A stretch of 41,381 bases of DNA from positions 1 to 41,381 of the forward strand of contig JAITFK010000064.1 in assembly GCA_031281555.1 (NCBI GenBank), read 5' to 3'. The position numbers and the translations under genes were made by a program. Below the pieces are notes generated by a model. It was not told where the DNA came from and did no database searches. It was given only the letters and a program-made list of their open reading frames with translations. Origin of the DNA: Treponema sp. Lineage in GTDB: Bacteria; Spirochaetota; Spirochaetia; Treponematales; Breznakiellaceae. Shown in pieces: positions 1 through 7,687 of this stretch. Numbering within the stretch: the stretch's first letter is position 1; every line of letters begins with the position of its first letter.

Positions 1-1785
1 TTGTATAGAAGCGTAAATTATTTTATCAGCGGGCTTTACAACAAAGCTGCGCTTTTTATCCAGTTCGGCGCAAAACAAAATGTAATTTTTCTCGTCGGTA
101 TAAATGCCGAACGGCATAATCGCCGTATCCGCTTCGCGCGTACCGAAATATCCCGCGTGGACAAATTCGGCATACGACGAAAAGACCTGAGCTTCTGTAA
201 TATCAAATATTTCGTCCGCGCGCGAAACATCAATGTCAAAAAGACCTGCCGGCGTTAACAAGTCCTCGTAAAAATACACGGAATTAGCGTCGTTCAATAA
301 CTTGTTGGAAAATGTCGAAACAACCTGTGTCGAAACAACGAAATTCTGAATATTCAAATTCTCCAGACTCTTCTGGTTCTTAGGATCAATAATTTCAGCA
401 AAGATTTTAAACGGCCGTTCGTTGATACTTGTTACACGCGACAGTTCAATGATAGTCCAAAACACATTAGCGTCGTAACTTTTGGGCGCTACTGTATCGT
501 CACTTAACACCACAGCTACCGAATCGCAGTCGCCCTGCTTCACTACCGTATCAACAAAATTATGAATATCGTCGGTTTTGAATAATTTGATAACCGTGTC
601 GGGATGCGTCATTTTTAACGCATCAATCAAATACTTGAATTTGCGGTTCTTGCCGATAACAAATAACGTAAGCGGGCGCCTTATCAAACCTGTTTTAGAC
701 GCTTGCAGCCTTCGTTCGGTTTTATACGGATGCGCGCGTTTGCGCCGCGCGGCGGCTTCATCATCTGCAACGCAGTACATTTTCCCGCTGAACACCGCGG
801 TCGGGATACCCGCGCAATGGTTTTGCAGATATTCTTCGCGCGATACTGTGTCAATCGGATAAAATTCACAACCCCGGTACGACAAAAGTTCCAGCAGCAC
901 ATTGCACAAATCAGGGTTAGATACCGCCAACGCCATGAACTGCCCGATTTTTTTATCATGAGCGAAAAACTGTATTTGTTTATCGCTTAACCCTAAAATA
1001 TCTTTATGCAATGAACGCATAATGTCAGACGCTTCTTCGGTGCTTGTTTCAACCCCTATCGGTACGTTAGGCCGCAGTTTAAAATTGCCCAGTTTTAAAA
1101 CCAAATCCAAACAGCCCAGATAATCCGCTCCGCACAATTCGCTGCCGACGCTTGTATTGTTATTCATAATTAAAATCGCTCTTGCGTGTTCAACACCTAC
1201 GTCTTTTAACTCGCTTAAACTTGAGGGGTTTCCCTGCCGCACGATAAGGTTAATTTTGTATTTCGGTTTTTCGTCTAACGCGGCGACAGTGGCGGACAGT
1301 TCATCGAAAACCTGCTGCTTTTTCACGTCGGACAGCAGCAATACGGTTTTATGGCTGGGGTTATACATTAAGTCCGCCAAAATTGCGGGGACTTCCTTGT
1401 TATAGCATAAAACCAGCAAATGGTTTGATAAACGCAAACGCCCCTTTGCCCCGTCGCGGTTGGTAATGTAATTGCGTATAAAGGTGGTCATAATGGAAAT
1501 AATAGTGCCAGAAAATAACAAGGTTCCCGAAATTATGGCAATCAGGCGCACGGTAAAGACGGCGTTATCGGGATTATTTGCTCCGGACGTACCGGTGTGG
1601 TATGTAAATATGGTTTTAAGCGCATCAGCATATTTTATGTTCTTGTCAATCAAAGTCAAAACGCCAGCCAGCGTCAGCACCAACAGCATCGCACAGAACA
1701 AAATCATCAACACCGCTGTAAAAATCGGGTGGCTGCTTTTGACAATCGTCCATGTGTTGTTTATCTTCTGTACAATTTTTCTCAT
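1..1785 (-). CDS. CASTOR/POLLUX-like putative ion channel with RCK/TrkA-N-type domains (C-terminus truncated by window edge)
   Basis: Open minus frame from ATG at 1785-1783 (MRKIVQKINNTWTIVKSSHPIFTAVLMILFCAMLLVLTLAGVLTLIDKN...) to base 1 without a stop; upstream gaggag SD. Two N-terminal hydrophobic segments, then IISGTLLFSGTIISIMTTFIRNYI and a soluble region (SNHLLVLCYNKEVPAILADL...LIVRQGNPSSLSELKDVGVEHARAILIM) typical of CASTOR/POLLUX channels. Missing from the ORF track, apparently because no stop lies in the window. Confidence 0.75.
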   Translation of the reverse strand, partial: MRKIVQKINNTWTIVKSSHPIFTAVLMILFCAMLLVLTLAGVLTLIDKNIKYADALKTIFTYHTGTSGANNPDNAVFTVRLIAIISGTLLFSGTIISIMTTFIRNYITNRDGAKGRLRLSNHLLVLCYNKEVPAILADLMYNPSHKTVLLLSDVKKQQVFDELSATVAALDEKPKYKINLIVRQGNPSSLSELKDVGVEHARAILIMNNNTSVGSELCGADYLGCLDLVLKLGNFKLRPNVPIGVETSTEEASDIMRSLHKDILGLSDKQIQFFAHDKKIGQFMALAVSNPDLCNVLLELLSYRGCEFYPIDTVSREEYLQNHCAGIPTAVFSGKMYCVADDEAAARRKRAHPYKTERRLQASKTGLIRRPLTLFVIGKNRKFKYLIDALKMTHPDTVIKLFKTDDIHNFVDTVVKQGDCDSVAVVLSDDTVAPKSYDANVFWTIIELSRVTSINERPFKIFAEIIDPKNQKSLENLNIQNFVVSTQVVSTFSNKLLNDANSVYFYEDLLTPAGLFDIDVSRADEIFDITEAQVFSSYAEFVHAGYFGTREADTAIMPFGIYTDEKNYILFCAELDKKRSFVVKPADKIIYASIQ

Positions 1786-1811
1786 ATACTCCTCAAATTA
1801 ATTTAAAATCC

Positions 1812-4424
1812 CTAACGCTTTGTCCAGTTGTTTTGTCCTTCCTTCCGCGTATAAGTTCCCGTGCCTCCGCCTGATGATTTAAACACCTTGGCTAAATCGC
1901 CGGGAAACGCGTTGTCGTCAAATCTTCTGTAAGTGTTTGCCAGGAAAGTAACACTTGTAAGTTTTTCGCAATTCAGGAATGCGTTGCCGCCTATGATATT
2001 TACGCTTGCGGGGATAGTAACGCTGGTCAGGCTTGTACAACCTCTGAATGCGTCAGTAGAGATACTTACCGCTCCGTCAAGGATAATAACGCTGGTAATT
2101 TGAGTACAATCTATAAAAATTTTGGGCTCCGTGGGATTGCCGTTGTAGGTGCCGGGAATGACCACCGCTCCGCTTATCGACTTACTTGCCGCTTCGACAA
2201 GCTGCATTTTACCGTTACCGCCATAGTTGGCAACGCTAACTGAGATAACATTTCCCCACTTCAGCTTGGTCAGTGTTGGCTGACCGGATGCAGTACTTAC
2301 GCTGCCTTGCTTTGTCCAGTTGTTTTGTCCTTCCTGCCGTGTATAGGTTCCCGCGCCTCCGCCTGCGGATTTGTACAGCGTAGCTAAATCACCGGGGAAC
2401 GCGTTGTTGCCAAATCTTAAACTGACAACGTCTCCCTTGAAAGTAACACTGGTAAGCTTATTGCAGTTAGAAAATGCGGGGCCGTCAATAATATTCATAC
2501 TTGCGGGTATGTTAATGCTGGTTAGGGCTGTACAGCCGTTGAATGCGCTTGTAGCGATAGCTGCCGCGCCGTCAAGTAAGATGACGCTGGTGATTTGGGT
2601 ACAATTTTGAAAGTTTTTTGCCTCCACCGGATTATCATTGAAGATACCGGGAATGACCAGCTCGCCGCTTATCGACTTATCTGCCGCCTGGAAACGCTCC
2701 CTTTTACGAGTACTGCTTTCATTAGCGGAAACTGAATAAGTATCTATCCACTTCAGTTTGTCCATAGTTGCCTTGGGGGAGTTCGCTGTGGCGTTCTCGA
2801 TAGTCCAGTGGGCGAAAAGGTAATGGTTGCCTGCGGTGGCTACTTTTGTCTTTTCTGTTACCAGAGTCCCGCCTGTAGACTTGGTCCACCAGCCGTCAAA
2901 CCTGTATCCGTTTCTGTAACCTTCAGGCAGCGCGCCATAGTTAGAGTCAAAGATTACCATCTTATAATTCGGAGGGCCGCTGACGCCGTTAAGGTCGAAA
3001 GTAACCAAACCGCTTTGGGCGCGCCAGTGCGCGTAAAGCGTGTGTTCTTTCGTTTTTTCCACGATTGTATCATTATCTATTAACGTTCCGCCGACAGCAT
3101 AGGTATACCAGCCCAAAAAATCGTAGCCGTTTCTTGTAACTTTCGGAAACAGTTTAACATCATAAGGCGAGTTTGTAGTCCTGGTTATGCTTGCGGGGTT
3201 GGGCGTGCCGCCGCCTCTGGAGTCAAATCTCACTTTTACGTCGGTGTTAACTATTGTATTAACGTAATATCTGCTGTCAGAGCCGCTTGCCCAGCCGTCT
3301 TTTACACGCGTTACCAGAAACCAGTCTCCGTAACCCGGAAAGTAGTTTGAAAGATCCATACTCTCATAGCCTGTAAGCTTGCCGTTAATTGTTTTCTTGG
3401 ATAATTTTGGCTCAATTTCAACATAGTTAAGAGAGGTAGATGTAGGGCGTGAACCGTACTGAGTTTTCCATTGACCGTTCCACGATACCTCATCAAAGGT
3501 AATCTTAATATTACCTTTTTTGTCTATCTCGTATTTCCCGCCGCCTAACGATAGATGTTCTATTATCTCTATATTATTTCCCTCAACAGTAGAACCAGCC
3601 AGTCTGGGCCTTACAGAGACGGTGCCGTTTTTATTGAATTGCAGAGCAACGCCTGTTCCATTTTTCCCGCCTCCATCTATGTAATATCCGTCCGGTTTCG
3701 GAAATTCACAGTAATAAGCCTGTACGTCTTTGGCGAATGCTTTCATATCATCGTATGCGAAAAGCGCATCCTTAATAGCTCCGACGGGTCCGGTCACTAC
3801 TCCGACCACTTTATCCAATGCATATTCTAAGGCTACAACGCCCCCCTGACTGTACATCTTTTCCGCAATCTTCGTGAAAAGTCTTTTTTGTTCAGCAGCG
3901 TTAAAATACCCTTTAAACGCAATATTTCCCGCATCCGCAAGCTGTGCGGCAGTAAGGGACGGCTTAACCTCTTTGCCTGCCGCTTTGAGCATATCTTCTC
4001 CAGCAAGGAGCAAGAACATATCCGCCTTAAACTCATTCGGATTTTTCGGCTGCTTCCCATACGTATACGCAACTGCGTAAGCTAACTGCGCTTGTATCGT
4101 CCATGTCGATGCCGCTGCGCCCGCATCTAAAGGAAATAAAATATCGGGAGCCAATCCTGCAAGACCGCTTATAGCGGCGTCTTTTGCGGCTTTTGACTCA
4201 GCAATTCTTCTATAAACAGAATCTTTTTTAATACCCTCTCTGGGAAATGTGGAAGTTTTCTCTCGCAAGTCCTTAACCCAGTTTTCCAGCGCCGTTTCAT
4301 TTACCGAAAACGCAATCACCTCTATTGTTTTTTCAATCGCCGCAATCGATTCCGGCGCTTGCGCAAAAACCACGCCTGTCCCGATTGTGAGTAACAGTAA
4401 ACTTAAAAATACTTTCTTTTTCAT
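1812..4424 (-). CDS. Secreted InlB B-repeat / BspA-type leucine-rich-repeat surface protein
   Basis: 870 aa ORF; signal peptide MKKKVFLSLLLLTIGTGVVFAQ; Listeria-Bacteroides-type repeats (VTFDLNG...GYRFDGWWTKSTGGTLVTEKTKV...YLFAHW); two LRR_5-like modules (CTQITSVILLDGAAAIATSAFNGCTALTSINIPASMNII). Confidence 0.85.
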   Translation of the reverse strand: MKKKVFLSLLLLTIGTGVVFAQAPESIAAIEKTIEVIAFSVNETALENWVKDLREKTSTFPREGIKKDSVYRRIAESKAAKDAAISGLAGLAPDILFPLDAGAAASTWTIQAQLAYAVAYTYGKQPKNPNEFKADMFLLLAGEDMLKAAGKEVKPSLTAAQLADAGNIAFKGYFNAAEQKRLFTKIAEKMYSQGGVVALEYALDKVVGVVTGPVGAIKDALFAYDDMKAFAKDVQAYYCEFPKPDGYYIDGGGKNGTGVALQFNKNGTVSVRPRLAGSTVEGNNIEIIEHLSLGGGKYEIDKKGNIKITFDEVSWNGQWKTQYGSRPTSTSLNYVEIEPKLSKKTINGKLTGYESMDLSNYFPGYGDWFLVTRVKDGWASGSDSRYYVNTIVNTDVKVRFDSRGGGTPNPASITRTTNSPYDVKLFPKVTRNGYDFLGWYTYAVGGTLIDNDTIVEKTKEHTLYAHWRAQSGLVTFDLNGVSGPPNYKMVIFDSNYGALPEGYRNGYRFDGWWTKSTGGTLVTEKTKVATAGNHYLFAHWTIENATANSPKATMDKLKWIDTYSVSANESSTRKRERFQAADKSISGELVIPGIFNDNPVEAKNFQNCTQITSVILLDGAAAIATSAFNGCTALTSINIPASMNIIDGPAFSNCNKLTSVTFKGDVVSLRFGNNAFPGDLATLYKSAGGGAGTYTRQEGQNNWTKQGSVSTASGQPTLTKLKWGNVISVSVANYGGNGKMQLVEAASKSISGAVVIPGTYNGNPTEPKIFIDCTQITSVIILDGAVSISTDAFRGCTSLTSVTIPASVNIIGGNAFLNCEKLTSVTFLANTYRRFDDNAFPGDLAKVFKSSGGGTGTYTRKEGQNNWTKR
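1815..2765 (-). repeat. Two tandem ~160-aa modules inside the LRR protein
   Basis: Two copies of KLKW...SVS...KSISG.(V)VIPG...NCTQITSV...NAFPGDLA..(F/Y)KS.GGG.GTYTR.EGQNNWTK; DNA also near-identical at ttgtccagttgttttgtccttcc in both copies. Confidence 0.85.
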
Positions 4425-4427
4425 GGT

Positions 4428-4530
4428 GTAAAATACTACATTGAATCAAAAGAAAAGCGGTGTGTTTTTAGCCACTTTTTATTGAATTTTTAGACAACGG
4501 CTCCGGTTTTAAAAACCCTTCTCTTTGCAA
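4428..4530 (-). repeat. Dispersed repeat copy A (response-regulator 3'-end-like)
   Basis: tttttattgaatttttagacaacggctccggt matches 7050-7082 with one mismatch in the core; similarity runs over ~95 bp on both sides. Minus-strand translation ends EGFLKPEPLSKNSIKSG*. Confidence 0.75.
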
Positions 4531-4543
4531 GGTAACATTCCTG

Positions 4544-5380
4544 TTAATTCCTGACGCCGAACTGGGCGGCCTTTTGTTTTGCCTCGCTGTTCCATTCCTG
4601 TAACTGACGTATTCTGGTAGAAGGAGATGGGTGGGTACTGAGGAATTGAGGTCCGCTGCTGCCCATAGCCGCCATCCGCTGCCAGAAGGGAACCGCTTCA
4701 TCCGGATTATACCCGGCAATAGCCATAAGGAGAAGGCCGTAATGATCCGCCTCGCTTTCGTTACTGCGGCTGAACGGCAGAGTGCCGCCGATAATGGAGC
4801 CAAAATAAGCAGTGAGAAGCAATGCGGTTTGGACTTCCTCGGAAAGGCCTGCCGCCGCCGCTCCAATCGTAATCCCGATTATGCCGAGTTCCTGAAGTAT
4901 ACCGGCGCTTAAATTCTGCTGACCGTGGTTGAGTAATGCATGAGAAATTTCATGACCCAGCACAACTGCAAGTCCGTCTTCCGTCTTGGTTACGGGCAGA
5001 ATCCCGGTGTAAACTACGATCTTGCCTCCGGGCATACACCAGGCGTTTACCTGGTCGTCTTTAACCAATTTGTATTCCCACCTGTAATCTCTAAGGTAAT
5101 TGCCGTTACCTTCCGATTCGAGCCATTTCTGGGCTGCTGCAGCAAGCTTTTTTCCGACTCTTTCCACCATTAAAGCTTCTTCGGTGCTAGTAATAACGGT
5201 GCTTTCATTCAGGAACTCGGTGTACGCTTCAAAGGCCATGGGGAAAAGCTGGTTGTTGTTTATAAAGGCCATTGTCTTTTTCCCCGTCAGGGGATTGGTG
5301 GCGCAGCCGAAAATCAGAAGAATTATCGCCGAAATAGCTACGGCGGTTCTTCCCTTGATTCGCAGTTTATTCATCTTCAT
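4544..5380 (-). CDS. M48 family metalloprotease, lipoprotein
   Basis: 278 aa; lipobox IFGCATNP; zinc motif LGHEISHALLNHG; downstream ESEAD (SRSNESEADHYGL). SD ggaagg. Confidence 0.9.
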   Translation of the reverse strand: MKMNKLRIKGRTAVAISAIILLIFGCATNPLTGKKTMAFINNNQLFPMAFEAYTEFLNESTVITSTEEALMVERVGKKLAAAAQKWLESEGNGNYLRDYRWEYKLVKDDQVNAWCMPGGKIVVYTGILPVTKTEDGLAVVLGHEISHALLNHGQQNLSAGILQELGIIGITIGAAAAGLSEEVQTALLLTAYFGSIIGGTLPFSRSNESEADHYGLLLMAIAGYNPDEAVPFWQRMAAMGSSGPQFLSTHPSPSTRIRQLQEWNSEAKQKAAQFGVRN

Positions 5381-5401
5381 GATCTATCCTTCCTAAATAA
5401 T

Positions 5402-5938
5402 TTAAAAAGCCCTAATGGCTCGTACATTGTTGGCGTAGTCCTTGTAGCCGACGTATTGATTGCCGTCGCTGAACAGTTTGGTCAGAGCGAGTGTGTAATT
5501 GCCTGCGTCCTGTGATGAAGACCAGTAAAATCCGTCTTCGAAACCGCCAAGTCCCTTCTGCTTAAGGTTTTTGTACATCAAATCAAGTTCGTCAATACTC
5601 GGTAAAAACCAGTCATTGCGCCAATTGATATTCAAATTGACGCATAGCCGCGCCGCACTTTCCTCTGCGCCCAAAGCCGCGATAATAAGCCGGGTGTTCT
5701 GTCTTCCGGTCCCGATCGCTGTTTCTGTTCCGGCAATATTCTTATTAGGCCCCCAAACAATTGCAACTTCCGTTCCGGCGGGCGCCGCCTCCAGATACCG
5801 CCAGCCGTCTGAAGTAAAGCCCTTGTCATAAAACACTATGCCGCCGGCAGGGCCGGTGTCTCCTATCTTGAATTGCTGCTGGGCGAAAAGCCCCATGCAG
5901 ACCAACAATGCAAAAAGGACAAAAAATATCCTTTTCAT
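5402..5938 (-). CDS. Secreted DUF1566-like protein (candidate C-type-lectin fold)
   Basis: 178 aa; signal peptide MKRIFFVLFALLVCMGLFAQQ; KIGDTGPAGGIVFYDKG...WFLPSIDELDLMYKNL...FYWSSSQ...NNVRAIRAF. Confidence 0.75.
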   Translation of the reverse strand: MKRIFFVLFALLVCMGLFAQQQFKIGDTGPAGGIVFYDKGFTSDGWRYLEAAPAGTEVAIVWGPNKNIAGTETAIGTGRQNTRLIIAALGAEESAARLCVNLNINWRNDWFLPSIDELDLMYKNLKQKGLGGFEDGFYWSSSQDAGNYTLALTKLFSDGNQYVGYKDYANNVRAIRAF

Positions 5939-5992
5939 ATATCGAACCTCTCCGATTGAACCATCCGACTGATCAAAACTCCTTTGCGCTGC

Positions 5993-6475
5993 TTATTCGC
6001 CGTCCTTCCATGCTTTTTTTGCGTTTCCGTCTGAAAACTTAACCGCCTTAAAATCTTTACGAGCTAAAACATCAAAACCTTTGCCTGTTTCACTTGAATC
6101 AGATATACTAACCTCAATATCACAGGTTTTATTACCGGAAAATCCTTTACTCATTGCTCCAAGCCAGGTCCACATGGGTATACTTACTTTTTCGTTTGAA
6201 ATACCGGAAAGCGTGAATTTATTTTTTGAAGTATCAAAAGCCTGACAACCAAAAATAAGGTCAACGCCGCCAGCACTCATTATATCAATCATAGCATACT
6301 TTCCGTTATATTCCGATGGAATTCCCGTTAAAGTAAATGTCCCTCCGTCGCTGGTTTTTGTATTGCTGCGGCTTTTGCCTTTACTGCACCCGGCAGTCAT
6401 TATCCCCAAAATAAGCGCAATTGCCAATATTCCTGGTAAGTATTTTATTTTTGCCGTTGTTTTCTCCTTACCCAT
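5993..6475 (-). CDS. Hypothetical lipoprotein
   Basis: 160 aa; lipobox LGIMTAGCSKG; TFTLTGIPSEYNGKY region resembling the lipoprotein at 32297-32758. Confidence 0.75.
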   Translation of the reverse strand: MGKEKTTAKIKYLPGILAIALILGIMTAGCSKGKSRSNTKTSDGGTFTLTGIPSEYNGKYAMIDIMSAGGVDLIFGCQAFDTSKNKFTLSGISNEKVSIPMWTWLGAMSKGFSGNKTCDIEVSISDSSETGKGFDVLARKDFKAVKFSDGNAKKAWKDGE

Positions 6476-6498
6476 TCTTCGCTCTTTAATAAATAAAT

Positions 6499-6531
6499 GC
6501 GGCTGACGCCATACATGACTGTGTCAGCCGC
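6499..6531 (-). terminator. Stem-loop terminator downstream of 6541-6948
   Basis: 9-bp arms gcggctgac (6499-6507) / gtcagccgc (6523-6531), just past the stop codon, A/T-rich downstream on the minus strand. Confidence 0.55.
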
Positions 6532-6540
6532 TTGTCCCTC

Positions 6541-6948
6541 CTACTCTGTTCTTCTGATCCAGTAATATATTCTGATTTGCGGTGACTCATTATCCCACCA
6601 CCCGTTGATTCCCCATTTTTCATGAGCTGTCGGAATAACAGTATTATTAGTCGCATTCACCCAATTAGTAACTTGAGGAGCTATGTCCAACAACTTTTGC
6701 TTTGCATGTTCAAGCGATAGATTACTATCTTTACTGTGCAAAATGCTTCCGCTTGCCGTTCTTGCTATGACAAGACCATCTTCCCTCGAAAATGCCGCCG
6801 GCTCTTTATTTCTACTTTGCAGATTGTCATAAGTAGCCTTGGAAATATTCCAAATCTCCAGATAATACTTCCCCTGGTTCTGCTCGAAAGCCGCGCGTGC
6901 CATTACGGTTGCGAGATATATAATTCCTATTGAGATTCTTTTTCTCAT
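6541..6948 (-). CDS. Hypothetical secreted protein
   Basis: 135 aa; hydrophobic N-terminus MRKRISIGIIYLATVMARAAF; agagga SD upstream; followed by stem-loop. Confidence 0.6.
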   Translation of the reverse strand: MRKRISIGIIYLATVMARAAFEQNQGKYYLEIWNISKATYDNLQSRNKEPAAFSREDGLVIARTASGSILHSKDSNLSLEHAKQKLLDIAPQVTNWVNATNNTVIPTAHEKWGINGWWDNESPQIRIYYWIRRTE

Positions 6949-7002
6949 AAAATCCTCTTTAATTTTTTATAAATCTTTACGAGCTGCCAAGCGGCCTGAT
7001 TT

Positions 7003-7100
7003 GAGAAAAATACTATACTGTTTCAAAAAGAAAATGGTGAGTTTTTAGATATTTTTTATTGAATTTTTAGACAACGGTTCCGGTATTATATACCCCTCGC
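7003..7100 (-). repeat. Dispersed repeat copy B (includes the 3' end of the response regulator gene)
   Basis: Aligns with copy A at 4428-4530: aaaatact(a)...tttttattgaatttttagacaacggttccgg. Confidence 0.75.
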
Positions 7101-7683
7101 TTACCGCATAGATGGCGAATTTTGAAATGCTGTCAAAGCCTGTTTTGTCCAATATTGAGGTTATGTGTTTTCTGATCATCGATTCCGACACGCCAAGTTT
7201 TGCCGCCATTTCGTCCCGCTCCATGCCATGGCATACAAACCGGATTACGCTTATTTCATTTTCCGTAAACCTGGCGGTAAAGGGCATACGATCCGAATGG
7301 CCGGAATAGATGCTGTAGCCTTTCATGGTTTTGCGTATAACATGAAACAAATGATCGTTACCCATGTCTTTGTCAATAAAACTGTGCGCTCCGGCTTTCC
7401 GCGCTTCTTCGGTAAAAGTTATTTCCGGCATGGCTGTCATTATTACTATTTTAATTTCGGGGAATTCTTTGCGTATTTGCGCCGTATAGGTTATACCGGA
7501 AGAATTGTTTTTGGTTACCACGTCCATCAGTACGAGGTCGGGCTGCAGCTTCCGGCACAATTCAGGCGAGTCTGCGGCATCGTCTGTTGAACCCGCAACT
7601 TCCATGTCATCCTGCCCGCCGATAACCTGTTCCAGCGAATCACGCAGCATGGTTTGATCTTCCACAATAAGTATTCTTATCAT
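7045..7683 (-). CDS. NarL/LuxR-family response regulator
   Basis: Receiver MIRILIVEDQTMLRDSLEQV...DLVLMDVVTKN; LuxR HTH FTENEISVIRFVCHGMERDEMAAKLGVSESMIRKHITSILDKTGF. The ORF track starts at 7698; ATG 7683 with ggagg SD is the better start. Confidence 0.9.
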   Translation of the reverse strand: MIRILIVEDQTMLRDSLEQVIGGQDDMEVAGSTDDAADSPELCRKLQPDLVLMDVVTKNNSSGITYTAQIRKEFPEIKIVIMTAMPEITFTEEARKAGAHSFIDKDMGNDHLFHVIRKTMKGYSIYSGHSDRMPFTARFTENEISVIRFVCHGMERDEMAAKLGVSESMIRKHITSILDKTGFDSISKFAIYAVSEGYIIPEPLSKNSIKNI

Positions 7684-7687
7684 TTTC

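Noticed and set aside
4468-4866. 132-aa minus ORF as a gene
   Set aside because: Mostly out-of-frame with the M48 gene; only its last ~17 codons are interesting, as repeat copy A.
7165-7590. 141-aa plus ORF
   Set aside because: Antisense to the response regulator; no SD or recognisable domain.
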